DNA from: Sthenelais limicola
Lineage: Eukaryota > Annelida > Polychaeta > Phyllodocida > Sigalionidae
Assembly (NCBI GenBank): GCA_942159475.1
Contig: OW804098.1
Coordinates: 79,849,178-79,913,177 of the forward strand
Direction of reading: 5' to 3'
DNA length: 64,000 nucleotides
This document shows positions 23,089-36,057 of the stretch, one piece after another. How positions within the stretch are numbered: position 1 is the stretch's first letter; the number at the start of each line of letters is the position of its first letter. Below the pieces are notes generated by a model. The model had not been told where the DNA came from and did no database searches. It was given only the letters and a program-made list of their open reading frames with translations. The position numbers and the translations under genes are program-made.

Positions 23089-26000
23089 ATAACTCGTTGG
23101 TTTAGCTCAAATATAAGGCAGAAATCCTGCGATTTTGTAATTTGGGCACCCTGAAATAACTGACGATTTCAGAAATGTACGTCCGTTTTCCATATTCCAT
23201 ATTATCAGAAATAAAGCTACTCATATAGGCCTACAATATTTTACTCTTCCTGCTGATAGGTGATTATGGTTAAAGCTGGTTCAGTCTAGCTTAAAATATG
23301 GTCTCTTTTACAAACGGAGGAGGAGGAGCTATTTAACAGTATACATTTACCAGGAAAAACTAATATCATCCACAGATAAAGAAGGCCACTATGATTAGGA
23401 TATCATTTTCACAAACGTATATTTGTTTATTGGCCTTTAAAAATACATGATAAAATAACATAGAATAGAACCCATATGTTGCCATCGACATAATTTACCA
23501 TCGACAAACATATTACGCATAATTATGATATTTAAGTCCTGATCATTTAGAGTATTGATTGTAACATCATTATAAGTTGGGTGTGTTGCAAAGCTTACTT
23601 GCGGAAAAAATATCCTCGATTGAATGCATCTCCAGATAATAAAGCATTATCAAATCAAAGATATTTAAAGTTGCAGCGATCAGTGCATTGCAGGGCATGT
23701 CTGTGGGGAAGTATCATGCGATTCATGGAAGGGGGACTATAGGGGACGAGGGAGAGTACGTGGTAGGCCGCTGAAGACAGGGCACCACCGCTGTTAGGGA
23801 GTAGAGAAGGCAGTTGTCAGTATGCTGCTATTTAAGACCCATCTAGAATTACCTAGCCACATTAATATGGTATGGGAAGCATTGGTAAAGCATTGAGGGG
23901 TATGGCGTGCAAGCACATCCTAAGCTTGTTTGCTTAAGCAAGCTCTACTATTGTCCGCGAAACGGGGCGATGGATGGAAGTGTAAAATGACCCCCAGTCC
24001 CCACCCACAGGGATTTGGGCCAGTTGTGCTAAAGTCTATACAACAAACAGTTTCTTTAACTGGTTCCTTTTATTTCATATGTTAGGTTGACTTAAACATA
24101 CTTGACCCTCATATGAGATGACTTTTAAGCATGTGTAGTGATGCATATTAACAGATTTAGAAAATTGATAGGTTTGGTACGAAATATGGAAGGTAGAACA
24201 TCTTTAATTCTCTTTCGATCTTATTTCAGAAAACAGCTTTGATATATCTTAACGTTAGAATCTATTTACTCAGGAACCTAAAAGTATATGCCTTATTTCA
24301 TATAAAAACTGCGAAGTTGAAATAGGGACACGAAGGGGATCATCTGTATTTGAACTTGTTTATAAACTAATCCATATTTTCACAGCAGTCCTTCCTTCAA
24401 TATGGATATGAGAGATAACAAATAATATCTCAGTGAGCAGCAGTAGGACTGTGATCAAGTGAGCAATGATGAATGAAATCAACAAGCAATCACGTGTCTA
24501 TTTCCATTACATGACGATTTCAGATTCGGTTTGAAACCACTCGCAGATTTAAGCGTTATGATTGGAATGGGAACAAAACGTGGTTTATGCAGTCCTTTGT
24601 TTGAGTGGCTGTATCACACAATAGACTGGGCTTCGACTCGAAGCTATAATAACCAGAAGGAAAAATCTTCTTAGGCCATAGAAAGCCCACTGTGAGATGG
24701 AAATATGACAAAATAACGTACAGGATTTAAAAGAAATCATGTTAGACAACCTAGATCTACCATCAGGCGGAGGTAAATCTAATGTTAAAGAATTCCTTTA
24801 TTAAATAAACATTTTAATCTGAGAGACAAATAGCTGTCTCCCCGATTCCTAATTCGACACTGTTCATATCTAACTATCTAAAAATGGTGCTTTTATTTAA
24901 CAAAAGGAGTAGAGAGGCATCAGTTTCTGGTTTAAAAAAGTCACTTGGCGTGTGGTGCAAAAGTATATAGTGTATGTCAATATGCATTGTTCTGGGTAAT
25001 GTTCCAGGATTGTACTGAATCCGTCCTGTTTCTGTAACCGTGTGGGCTATGGACACAAATACGTACCATCCGTTTGAAGCAAAGATCGATATGAACAATT
25101 TGGTCTGGTAAAACCTACAACACATTTCACTTATAGAAACATACCGGTTTTACGTCAGGCTAGAATTGTGATTTCATTTTCCTTCCGAAATTAATTCCGG
25201 TTCATCACATTCAGTTGCACACTATTTTATAATCGGGATTCATAACCCTTTATCAAATAACATCTTCCTTAGATTAAAGTCAAAATATCAAATCATAATA
25301 AGTATTATAACCATGATCTAAAGGCAAAGCTAGATCGCATAGTAGTTCCCATTGAACGACCATTCATTCGTCTCAGAAAGTATCACAATAGTTTAGTAGT
25401 TGACGATTTTGAAATCTAGATTCTTTCTTCTCTCAAATAAGCCGTATGAAATGTCTTTTAAGAACCACGTTTTCCAGATTCATGGTAAGATATTTTTTTA
25501 AGAACATTTTGTCCAGAATCAAAAAAGGTAAATAATAAAGGATATTAATCATTCAATCCTCGTACTAATTATCATGACAGGTATAAGAATAGTTGAAGCT
25601 GCTGTTTCATCGGTTTACTAAAGTTAAATTAGTAATGAACACTGGTACATTGGTTAATCCTTCAATATTAGTTGATCCACCGATATGATCTATACCTACG
25701 AAGAAAACTAAGACAAATTTGCTGTGCCCGCGCGGTCATTCTCACAACTCACACACTCCGTTCTACTCTAATACATAACAGCAGGACCAAGCAGCTGTAT
25801 GTTGGCCCCACAACAATGATAACCCTCGTGTGGTATTAGATCGCCTCATATCCTAATTGCATTTAATCCGTTTCAGTCTCACCCATGGGGCGGGATAGCA
25901 GCGCCTCTGTTTGTTGAAATGGCGATAGGAGAGAGTGAAGAGAACAATTAGGGCAATTATTAGTCCAATGCGACCTATATTACATTATTGATCATCGTAA

Positions 26001-28185
26001 TAGAACTTCATTATTAAGATAACGCTAGAGATGTTATAATGATAATAATTCAATTCAATTCAACATATACTTAATTTGTACTAGAAAGATGTGCACAAAA
26101 ATGAGGCATACATCTGATAAAAAATACAATGTATTCCAGTATGCTCAACGTATTAACGTTTTTTTTCTATTTAGGAGATGGATCTTCAGGAAATACAGAA
26201 GGGATGTGTGCATATATATGGGGATAGGTGTGATAAATCCGGAAAACTGAAAAAATATAAGGAGAATGCACATATATGTACCTAATACCTAATATGTACC
26301 GGGTAGATTGAATAATTGAATATAGGAACTCAGAAATGTCCATGACAGGTCTATGTTGGAATGAATTCTCACATTTTAATAATGTAGCTATTGACAGGGT
26401 ATGCGTAAATCACTCTAGATACGTTGTTTTTAGAGCAGTGCGTGTATAATAAAGAACAGTAAAGACTATGTTAGGGACACACTGTGTCTGGCCTCAAATA
26501 TCAAGAAAGGCGAGGTGTCTGGACTGTCGGCAAATAGTGGCTTCATTTATTTATTTTGGTAGACAAGAAACGTCACTTGCTTTGACCAATGCATTGGAAC
26601 TATGGGAACTGAAAACTGGATTCTTAGCTAATACGACGTGGAATAAATCACAAAAATCCATCCGTTGTTTGATCCAAAGCAGTGTCATCATCAATAGTCT
26701 ATTGATGTTGCATGTTTGTACATAATTTGAAGTCGAAACGCCGAAAGAAAACGAGCATATAGGTGAGCGGTAATAAATAAAACCAAGGGAGCGAAGGATT
26801 TTGGAGATGGAGTGGTGAGTATGCATAGGTGTAAGGCATACGTGCTGGAGGAATGCCTACAATGGTTGCTAGGAAAACAAATACTAATTGGCGCCAAAAC
26901 ATACCAGGCATCTCATCTCAATCATTATTTATATATCATTGTTTGTAAGACACATGAATAGTATACGGTGTTAGACGGTTAAGAAACACGATTAATATAC
27001 GGTGTTTTTCTTAAAGAATGGAACAATTGGAACCGTATCATTATTTTGCGACCATTCGCTTTTAGCTATGATTAGGCATGACGACCCGACCCCGTCCCCC
27101 CCCCCCCCACACACACACACTCCTCATTCAGTCAAATATATGATATATCCGGCTATAGTTTAGGCTGAAGGTGAAGAATACTGCTAGGTATCTTCGGAAT
27201 TGCGTTGAAATATCTGCTCGGTTTCGTTGAATTTAACCTACTTTTGTTTTCGATTTGGGTTATTTGAAAGAAATGGCAAAGGTGGATTGTACATATGTGT
27301 ACAGCTGCCGATTGTACATTTTCTGACGCTTTGAACCAGTTACCGAGCGCCTGAGGAGTAATTGCATTCATAGTTATCTTTCCATCTCTGTGTCTCGGCC
27401 CCCTTGTCTCCCAGCCATTCTCATCACTCCCATTGGGAAGCCAGTACCTTTCTGTGTTTTGAATGCATTCTTCACACCATTAAATTTACAAATGAAAAGA
27501 ATCAATGAAGGGACATCAGTCCTAATCATCCAATAACAAAGACGTATAATCGCATGTTGCATTCCATGATATGACGCATTGTGCTTCTTTCATAGCTAAC
27601 ATACAATTCCCAATGTACTAGCTCGTATAAGGTTCCATTGTGAAATGCTCTATGGCACCGGAAAGGTGCGCCATGTCACAATATGCAATAACTGAAGCTA
27701 TATATTTCTCGCATAGATTCGAGGATACCAATCTCAAAATAATGCAGCAATTCCTTACCAGACATGTAGTCTTCATTAAGGGCCTTTCGTGAAATGAAAA
27801 TTACCTAAATATCGCTCATTGCAATACTTTAGAGTACTAAAGTGTACATCTTCTCCAGCTAGTACACTCTACAATCTGTATAACATTACATTGACATCAG
27901 ATTGTGTATTGTATGCATTACATTACTCTATTCCCTTGTAGAATTTTCTGACGTCCCAATGTCTACAATTTCTACATACTTGCAACTAAAACTAAATACA
28001 TTAATACATTATTCGTTCCTAAATTTACTATAACATTACATTACTTGCTTTGATCATCATATATCAAAGTTTTTATTGAATGTATAAATATTTAAAAACA
28101 CCCAACTTTACCTTTAGCAAAAATAAAATAATCGCCTCCTTTCTATATATTTTGTCTCAGGAGGATTTTGAGCCTATACAATCCC

Positions 28186-28910
28186 TCACTTGGAATTAGA
28201 AAAAAAACTAAATCCTCCTGTATCCACAGGCAGGGAAAGGAGTAGTCCTCCACAACCAATATGAGATGAGCCCCGGATAAAGAGATTTTCCACTTTTTGT
28301 TCCGTTCCTTTCCTCAATTGACCAATACTTTGGAGGATATTATCGTGTTGTTTTTGCTGTAGAGCTGTTAAATTTTGGACACCCACCGAAATGTTTTCCT
28401 GCCGTGACACAACTTAGTATCGGTCACCGGCGGCTATTCACACCCAACCAATTTCACTTAATAAAGTTAGCAAATGCGTGCAAAAACAAACAACAAGTGG
28501 CATAATATTGATAAATTTAGTCCTACGTCATAATATCAGTAGTTCGGGTTTGTCTTAATAGCTGAGAATGATGCAGTTTTAAGTCGCCAATGTATATTTA
28601 CGAAATCAAGCGGATTCCAACGATGCTAACTGTTTGCACATCAAAAAAGTACTATTCTTTTTATGTTTGAAAAAGGTAACGATATTTCTGAGTGGACTAA
28701 ATGAAGTAGTTAACCATATTCCCTTAGGATGTCCTTAGAAACGTATAGATATCTTTTGTACGTGGTCTTTAATTAAATTTGGCCCATTCTAACCCACTGC
28801 AACCCCTCCAAAAATAAGAACATTCCTACAATTACTTTTGCGGAAAATAAAACATTTGAAAAATACATTTTTTAGGCGCCTATAGACTTATTTCCTGTGG
28901 CACATCACCT
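28186..28910 (-). repeat. Longest copy of repeat family B/C, with a coiled-coil-like coding remnant
   Basis: The minus frame at 28410-28186 encodes a Gln-rich helical segment (NLTALQQKQHDNILQSIGQL). The homologous stretch near 10260-10320 encodes ALxQKQPDSILQ with a stop, so the similarity extends to protein level. The copy continues through the AATATTGATAAATTTAGT block (28507-28524) and AAAAATAAGAACATTCC (near 28808) to GACTTATTTCCTGTG near 28890, which resembles the end of the 56676-57024 element. The founder may have coded for a small coiled-coil protein. Confidence 0.5.
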
Positions 28911-28968
28911 ACTGATTCCACCTTTCATCAAATAAATACAAGCACAATTTTTTTTATATATATGCAAA

Positions 28969-29181
28969 CTAGCTGCACTCCGAAGGAAGAAGAAAAACCG
29001 ATGAACGACGCAACGCCAAACTGCGCGGATGAAATAACGGAGGAAGCAGGGGTGTGATATCGCTCCCTCTTGGGGTCCTACGTATGCAATGTAAGTGGGG
29101 AAATATCCCCTGTGACACTGCGGTGTCTCGGATATATTTGTCTTCATTAACAAAACCTTCCCTCGACTTGCCGGTCGCCAT
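28969..29181 (-). CDS. Possible 70-residue ORF with good start context (doubtful)
   Basis: AAGATGGCGACCGGCAAG gives a favourable initiation context at 29181, and the frame runs 70 codons in a locally GC-richer stretch. The protein begins MATGKSREGFVNEDKYIRD and ends in a Pro/Leu/Arg-rich tail. I recognise no family and see no convincing splice partner. It could be a first exon on the opposite strand, a fragment of an old insertion, or chance. Confidence 0.15.
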   Translation of the reverse strand: MATGKSREGFVNEDKYIRDTAVSQGIFPHLHCIRRTPRGSDITPLLPPLFHPRSLALRRSSVFLLPSECS

Positions 29182-32181
29182 CTTGGGGATGTGTATCATT
29201 TATGCAAGGGAATTGTATCTATTTGTGGCCAAATCACAAATCGATGCATCGTATGCTAGAATAGCCTGTCTCCGGGGTGGGGTAGGCAAGACCGGTGTAT
29301 TTCCATTCTTGATTTTTCATTTTCAGTGTCGTCTGTCCCTTTAGGGAGGGCGGGAATTCAATAAGAATGTGCATATATATACGTCCCACGCTGGCCACCT
29401 AGCTTGGTATTGAATTGTGTGCTACCTTCTTGCCAACTACACACCTTTAATTAGATACACAATATATGCATGAAAGTATCATCTTACTCTAGTAAAGCAC
29501 TTTAAGCGCTACTGTAAACTTTAAATTGAATTTACTGGGGCTTACACTTATTGCAAGTACTTCATTAGGGAACTTTTCTTTATTTTACAGTTAAAGCTGC
29601 ATTCACAGCTAAGAAATATCATATCAGTCAGTCAGTTAGCTAACATGGATTTGCATTCAGTTAAGCTCCGTTTGATGGAACGCACGGAGCGTGGTTACTT
29701 AGGTGTATATTTACTTGCCTCTAAACTGTTTCATATATCCAGAGAATTCATTTTGAAGTTAGTTTCAAGTATTACTTCAAAGTCCTCAAAGACTAGACAT
29801 CCAATCTATCCCAGGTTCAGGGTTCATATGCAAATGAAGCCTGTCCTGTAGTCGTGTGCGTGACATAGCGATGGTGCGAGATATATATCAGATTCGCCAT
29901 TTCATACAACTGGATAGAAAGATATCTGGTATGAAAGATAAAAAGTCTTGCAGACTACCAAGACAACCATTCTACAGTTGCAATGTAGGGTGCAGAAGGA
30001 AGGAGTAATAATGCAATTTCTTAGCTTATTGGGATACCTATCTAGGCGGTGCTTCCTGAAGAAAGAAATAATTGAGAGTCACATTGAAAGAAGTGGAATT
30101 TCCGTGGGCCACTGACACGAGTAATTTATTTGGGGGATGATATGGTTTTGTACCGAAGAGAACAGGGTCAATGTTCGGAGTTGTTGGATATGAAGAGGAT
30201 GGCTTGGATGCTGTCCCTGTATTGAGACAGTCATAGAAAAAAATAATTGTGCAAGAATAGACTTAGCTATAGTAATGCAGCTATAGGTGATTTTTCGTCA
30301 GTCTTAATTTTTAACTTCAAATTAAAATCCTTGCCTCATGAATACATCTCATCAGAGAATATCCTGTTGGGATTTCCCCTTCTGCTGTTTATGTTTGGAA
30401 TATGGCAACTAAAGGATTCCAGACCCTGTCCATTAATCACCAACATGACACAGAGAGAAGAAGGGGGGGGGGAAGCTGATAGACTGTGAAATTATATTGT
30501 ATTAAAGTATACAATATAGTTCAATGGATTACTAATGATGAAAATGAGGATGAAATAAATTGATTTTGGGCAGAGACTGGTGATCTAATTACAGGTCTGT
30601 GTTTTGAGGGATATGATGAATAACATTTGATTATGGTAAATTAACAAGTGGTTGGAGGGGATGGTGCTCAAATTACCGCTATGCTACGATAGGATGGTCG
30701 TCACAGGTCACTTTTTATTCATAAATAAAATAATTTGTTTCATTACTTTCCATCTGGCTATGATGTCGTGTGCCGCCAGTGAGATAGAAACGCTGGAATG
30801 CAAAAACACAGTTTCCGTTGAATTCTTAGTTTAATTTTAATGTATATACATATATATAATATATGTCCTGTGCATGATAAGCCAATGAACATATAAGTCA
30901 ATGGCTATCTCATCGGAGGGTCAGTATTATCTCTTTACCACACAAATGTGGTAAAGTCATGAATACTCATTACAAGTCCGTGTCCTAAGGAAACAAATAT
31001 TATATATAGTATAGCTCTTCTCTAAATTTATGTGAATGGAACATGTAAAAGCTAAGAAGCGATATTGTACTCTAGAAGAGAAGATTGTTAAAAAAAAGCT
31101 TGAGGGGGCTGAAAACCTCCCACATGCAGATCCCCTTCAATGGCATTGAACGAATGCAAATAACGTTTTCCAATATAATCTAATCTAAGAAGGGGCCACA
31201 CAAACGAACAGTTCAATAGCTATGTATACAGCACTGTGGCGACACGAATGCCCGTAACGCGTTTTATGACAAATTGGAGGCTTCCATTCATAGATGTCTC
31301 GTCTTGTTTAATACTTTTTCATTTATATGGACCGGCCATTTATATGTTTTTTAGGCAAACAACAACTTAGACTATGTGTAAGTCGAAAATGTGTAAAAGC
31401 TGTTTTTATTTTCATGGCTGATCCATGTAAAGTAAGTTGCTGATGCATGTAAATTAAGCAGAAATACGTTTTGTAAATGACTGTAAAGCGTTATTCTGTG
31501 ATAGCTGTATGTGTACAACCCAGGCAGGTATCTACTTAGCAAGGTAAAGATTTGATGTTTATGGTATGAGAACTGATGTCTCTAAAGTGGTATTTTTTTC
31601 TTAATAACTGTATAACTGACTGTAATTTCTTATTCGGTTTTGGGGGACAGATGGTCTGGGACAAAATCATAAATATGGGAACATTAATTTAGCTATAACA
31701 GAAATTATGAAATCACATGTTCTCAATGTCAGATCGGATTACCAGGTTGGAGTCCAGTATTTATATGTACCTCCTGCTAGTACAAACAACATAATAGGAC
31801 AGCATCCTTTAATTTTCTTACAACAGCCCCCATGTAATGTTACATGGAATCGGACACATTTTATTTCGGTGCCTAATTCACACGCAGCAGGATATATACA
31901 GGTTACACCCAATCGAAGTATAGGGAAGTCGTGAGTGGGCGGTGGCGGCACCATCGATGACACAGCGTACCATACAGGGGGACGTCCCATCAGGGTTATA
32001 GCATTGCGGGAATGTAGCTATATCCATACGTTCGAGAGGGTCAAAGAGGACACGTGAAAGTTCACACCACAGCCCCTCGAGGTCACGCACTACAGAGGTC
32101 AGAGAGCCACTCAGAGCCGGCGCCGCGTCTGCCACCGGTTCAAGAGTCGGGCAATGGGTCACAGACTCACAGAGGAGGGCG

Positions 32182-33015
32182 ATGTCAGCGCCCAGAGTTA
32201 TCCGGAAGCAGGTACAAGCTGACAACTATATTGAACGCGAGATTGACAGGCAGCGCTTCGCACACAGACTACATGGTAGGGTTGACATAGTCACTGACAT
32301 ACTTAACTCTAAGATATTAGCAAAACCATATATGTATGTGTATAAGGAAGGGGTCCAGATGATTAAACAGAAGCTAGATGCAAGGGCGGGCCTGACATAT
32401 AATGAATACCTGGATGGCTTCCTCGCATTGCTAGATGATCCGGATGGCCTGTCGGATCAGGATGACTACCCCCACCTCATGCATCATCTGAGGCAAGTTA
32501 CCAAGGACAGTCTCAAACGTCCATGGCCCGCTGTCCGCAGGTGGACACAATACATCTGGGATATGGTCGAGGCGGCCAAGATCACCTGGTCGGATCGTTC
32601 GGCCATCCAGGACGAGAGAGTGAGAATCTGCCTCACGGGGGGCGGAATAAACTACACAGCTGCATCCACGTCAGACAACAATGTTAAACAAGCCAACTCG
32701 TCCAAGAAAGATAACACAGCTAAGGGTATTGAGGCGATATGCAGAAGGTATAATTCAAGAGACGGGTGCTCCCATAGCAGTGATCACAAGGAGTCCAACA
32801 TACTCATGCTCCATGCTTGCTCATACTGCGATTCCATCGGCAGACGCACTCACCATAACATCAAAGATTGCCAGAAGCGCATTAAGCACCAGCAGCAGCA
32901 AGCTGAAGGATCATACGTCCCCAGAAGCAACACATCTTCTTCCCTTAACGGGAACAGAAAGAATGGTATCAATACCTCTGAGTCAAAGGCTTCAGTAACT
33001 TCAAAAAACGAGTAA
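32182..33015 (+). CDS. Gag-like protein of the Ngaro-like element
   Basis: 277 residues. The N-terminal two thirds is helical and charged (YNEYLDGFLALLDDPDGLSD and following, then RPWPAVRRWTQYIWDMVEAA), consistent with a capsid-like region. A Cys/His cluster lies at 32739-32872: CRRYNSRDGC, then SDHKES, then HACSYCDSIGRRTHHNIKDC. This is the kind of zinc-binding segment found before the RT ORF of DIRS/Ngaro elements. The C-terminus is Ser/Asn/Lys-rich. The ORF stops 8 bp before the RT ORF start. Role inferred: packaging the element RNA. Confidence 0.75.
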   Translation: MSAPRVIRKQVQADNYIEREIDRQRFAHRLHGRVDIVTDILNSKILAKPYMYVYKEGVQMIKQKLDARAGLTYNEYLDGFLALLDDPDGLSDQDDYPHLMHHLRQVTKDSLKRPWPAVRRWTQYIWDMVEAAKITWSDRSAIQDERVRICLTGGGINYTAASTSDNNVKQANSSKKDNTAKGIEAICRRYNSRDGCSHSSDHKESNILMLHACSYCDSIGRRTHHNIKDCQKRIKHQQQQAEGSYVPRSNTSSSLNGNRKNGINTSESKASVTSKNE

Positions 33016-33023
33016 CTGGCGCA

Positions 33024-35168
33024 TTGTGCACTCCCGATGCACCACGCCCATCTCTGTATTGTAAACATGACCCAGTTCCTCATCCAACGGCCTGCCCAGG
33101 CACCAGCCAGCTTGGTCTCGCGCAACCTCTCGTGGGGAGCGAGACTCAGCGTCACAACCAAGATGGAGGCCCCAGGATCGAAAATAGGACACTGGACACA
33201 AGCGAAAAGAGATTTCGGCTGAACCCTATGGCTAGCGAATTGGTCCCTACCAACAAACAATATGATAACAAGGTGAGTCATAGCCCCTCTCATCACACTG
33301 TTGAACAAGACTACTTCGGCTCAGTTATCGATGTCTGCGCGGGTAAGATTGACCCGTCCCTCGTCAATACAGATCCAGCATCACTAGCGGACTATCGATC
33401 GAAGCACTGGCCCGATATAGACAATGCAGCAAAGTGGTGCGGTTACGGACATATATATACTCAGGTGAGAGCAACGGGAGTGCCTAATGTTATAGGCGCC
33501 AGAATCCTACTCCCCAGCAAGCTAAACATAAAGGGATGGGAGGACCTACTGTCAAGTTCAGCACAGGATCGTGAGGTACTGGACTTTATTAAATTTGGGT
33601 TCCCCATTGGCTACCTCGGCCCAGTATCTGATAACTCAGACATTAAAAACCACTCGAGCGCCACTAAATATCAGGACAAGATAGAGCAGTTTATAAACAA
33701 GGAACTTCACTTAAACAGGCTAATAGGCCCCTTTGGGTCCCCTCCATTCACCCCATGGTGTCACACCTCACCAATGATGTCTAGAGCAAAAAAGGACTGT
33801 GACGCTAGGAGGGTAATAATCAACCTCACCTTCCCTGAGGAGTCATCTGTGAATAAATTCATAATTAAAAATTCTGTGTGGGGTGTGCAAAGGGAGCACT
33901 CCCTCCCAACGGTGGAGCATCTCGTTTCACACCTAAAAAGTGTGGGGCCCTCTGCTTTTCTCCCTGTCATTGATATCACCAGAGCGTACAAGAACTTTAA
34001 CAACGACCCTCTAGACTGGCCCCTTCTATGTCTAGAGTGGGACAAGTCATGGTACTGTGATATTACAATGCCATTTGGAAGCAGAGGGTCAAGTGCTCAT
34101 ATGCAAAGAATCGCCAACTCAATTGTAGCAATGCTGAGACGTCAGGGACATCATGCATTTATGTACCTCGACGATCTGGCCCTCATCAGCAATGGTAGGC
34201 AGGACGCCGAGGTAGCCTATAGCTGTGCCAGGCGTACCCTCAAAGCGCTGGGCTTAGTTGAGGCCGTAGACAAGCTTCAGCCACCCAGTCAAAAGGTTAA
34301 ATGGCTGGGGATCGAAATTGATGCTGCCAACATGACTCTCTCTATCCCCGAGGAAAAAGTACAACAGGTAATAAGAATGGCCCAGAAGTACCTCAAGAAA
34401 AGATCTATTACCAAGAGAGAGCTACAGTCATTAATCGGCTCACTAATCCATGTGAGCAAGTGCATCCCACCTGTGAGGGTCTTTGTGTCAAGGCTCCTTG
34501 AATCTCTCAGAGGGTTCAAGGGGGCACATAATAACATCAACGCAGACATGAGGGAGGACCTCAGGTGGTTTCAAGACTTCTGTGCCGAATGGAATGGCGT
34601 CGCAATGATTCCAGACGTGCACGCCACAAAAGTCTACCTTGTTGACGCCTGCCTATCTGGCATTGGAGCTACAGATGGGCAGCATGCATATGCACATCGC
34701 ATATGTGACCATGGAATGGAGTCAGATAATATCTCGGAGGTTGAAGCCCTCAATATCGCGGTGGCCCTTCACACCTTTGTATCTGACCAGGATAGTGGAT
34801 CACACATCCACATACTATGTGACAATCTCGCCAGCGTCCATATTTTCACATCAGGAAAAGGAAGGAACAGGGCAATGACAGCTGCAGCCCGCATGGCCTG
34901 GATGGTCCAAGCCAAATATAACATCAAGCTGAGCTACGGCCATATCCCTGGGTCCATGAACAACGTCGCCAATGCTCTTAGCCGGGCCCACCTTGGGGAA
35001 AATAATCATATCGAATGCCAAAAATGGATTAACCATTATTCACTTGAAATGCTATCACCATGTACCTTTGCCTTAGACATGTCTCTGCTCACTTTCAGGA
35101 ACTCCTCTCGAGCCACTTGTACACCAGGCCGAGGCCACACAGGAGAGAGCGTGGTCAGATGGCACTAA
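33024..35168 (+). CDS. Reverse transcriptase-RNase H of the Ngaro-like element
   Basis: 714 codons without interruption. RT motifs: VIDITRAYKNF near residue 315 (first catalytic Asp), CDITMPFGSRGSSAHMQRIA (block B, usual for DIRS-type RTs) and FMYLDDLALIS near 380 (YxDD). VKWLGIEID follows. RNase H: VYLVDACLSGIGA near 538, SEVEALNIAV near 570, HILCDNLASV near 598, and NNVANALSRA near 646. The first roughly 70 residues look low in conservation, and a later ATG may be used. The last 92 bases overlap the recombinase frame, which runs in the +1 phase. Confidence 0.92.
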   Translation: MCTPDAPRPSLYCKHDPVPHPTACPGTSQLGLAQPLVGSETQRHNQDGGPRIENRTLDTSEKRFRLNPMASELVPTNKQYDNKVSHSPSHHTVEQDYFGSVIDVCAGKIDPSLVNTDPASLADYRSKHWPDIDNAAKWCGYGHIYTQVRATGVPNVIGARILLPSKLNIKGWEDLLSSSAQDREVLDFIKFGFPIGYLGPVSDNSDIKNHSSATKYQDKIEQFINKELHLNRLIGPFGSPPFTPWCHTSPMMSRAKKDCDARRVIINLTFPEESSVNKFIIKNSVWGVQREHSLPTVEHLVSHLKSVGPSAFLPVIDITRAYKNFNNDPLDWPLLCLEWDKSWYCDITMPFGSRGSSAHMQRIANSIVAMLRRQGHHAFMYLDDLALISNGRQDAEVAYSCARRTLKALGLVEAVDKLQPPSQKVKWLGIEIDAANMTLSIPEEKVQQVIRMAQKYLKKRSITKRELQSLIGSLIHVSKCIPPVRVFVSRLLESLRGFKGAHNNINADMREDLRWFQDFCAEWNGVAMIPDVHATKVYLVDACLSGIGATDGQHAYAHRICDHGMESDNISEVEALNIAVALHTFVSDQDSGSHIHILCDNLASVHIFTSGKGRNRAMTAAARMAWMVQAKYNIKLSYGHIPGSMNNVANALSRAHLGENNHIECQKWINHYSLEMLSPCTFALDMSLLTFRNSSRATCTPGRGHTGESVVRWH

Positions 35169-36057
35169 GGCTAACAGACAGTCCGCAGTCAAAGCATACC
35201 TACAGTTCGCCAAGCACATGATGTTCGACCCTCACAATGCTCAAGTCGGCCATATATGTGCGTATGTTCAACACCTTGCCAACAACATGCCATCTCCAGG
35301 ATCAGTCCGCAACCATGTATCTCACATCCGAACATACTTGAAGATGTGCGATTCAGACACGTCTAATTTCTCCCATCATCGAGTCAACTGGACGCTGGAG
35401 GGCATAACAAGGGATAAGAGGTATGTCCCTAGAACCAAGATGCCGATGCCTGTCATGCTGATAAAGGAGATGGTCATTAAGCTCTCCCCTGGATACGAGT
35501 CTCTGGTGGTGGGGACGGCCGTCCTCATGATGTACTATGGGGCCTTGCGTCAATCAGAGGTAGTGCCCCCATCGATAAACAAGTTTGACCCCCTCCGACA
35601 CCTGACCAGGGGTGACGTCACAGTGTTCCAAGACAACATAACACTCAACATAAAGGCTGCAAAGAACATGCAGTCCACATACGACCGCAGACTCATCACC
35701 CGGAGAGCAGCTGATGACAAAAGGATCTGTGTTGTCAGTCGTGTCAGGTCAGTACTAAAGCAACAGCCTACCACCTCAACGATCCAACCTATGTTTACGT
35801 TCAAGAACACACAGAGACCGGTCCCTGCCTCCTATGTGGCCAGGTACTGGAAAAGACACCTGGTACACAATGAAGTGGAGGCCAGTAAGCTGTCTCCACA
35901 CAGCCTCAGGAAGGCGGCAGCCACCACAGCTTTCAAATCAGGGGCATCGGAAACAGAAGTGAAGCGACTTGGAGGGTGGTCCTCGGATGCCTTCCAAGCC
36001 TACATGCACACGGATGAATCCAAAACAAATGACAGGCTTGTGAATGCTATGTCATAA
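35077..36057 (+). CDS. Tyrosine recombinase of the Ngaro-like element
   Basis: The frame is open from 35077, inside the end of the RT ORF, but its first ATG is at 35218. Sequence before that ATG (NRQSAVKAYLQFAKHM) already looks like the N-terminal core-binding helix, so translation may involve a +1 frameshift or a non-AUG start. Catalytic features are GALRQSEVV (first Arg), SPHSLRKAAATT (HxxR) and LGGWSSDAFQAYMH (Trp/His position and nucleophile Tyr). The arrangement R...HxxR...Y defines the family. It would integrate the circular cDNA. No damage is visible. Confidence 0.9.
   Translation, partial: TCLCSLSGTPLEPLVHQAEATQERAWSDGTKANRQSAVKAYLQFAKHMMFDPHNAQVGHICAYVQHLANNMPSPGSVRNHVSHIRTYLKMCDSDTSNFSHHRVNWTLEGITRDKRYVPRTKMPMPVMLIKEMVIKLSPGYESLVVGTAVLMMYYGALRQSEVVPPSINKFDPLRHLTRGDVTVFQDNITLNIKAAKNMQSTYDRRLITRRAADDKRICVVSRVRSVLKQQPTTSTIQPMFTFKNTQRPVPASYVARYWKRHLVHNEVEASKLSPHSLRKAAATTAFKSGASETEVKRLGGWSSDAFQAYMHTDESKTNDRLVNAMS

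Larger units (their letters stand above)
23089..31934. other. Intron sequence, mostly without recognisable features
   Basis: Contains a poly-C/(AC)n run at about 27097-27122, an isolated GATTGTACATTTTCTGACGC (27310-27329) resembling a family A end, and the family B copy at 28186-28910. A 75-codon frame at 31707-31934 just upstream of the Ngaro ORFs has no recognised domain and may or may not belong to that element. No host exon was identified. Confidence 0.45.
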
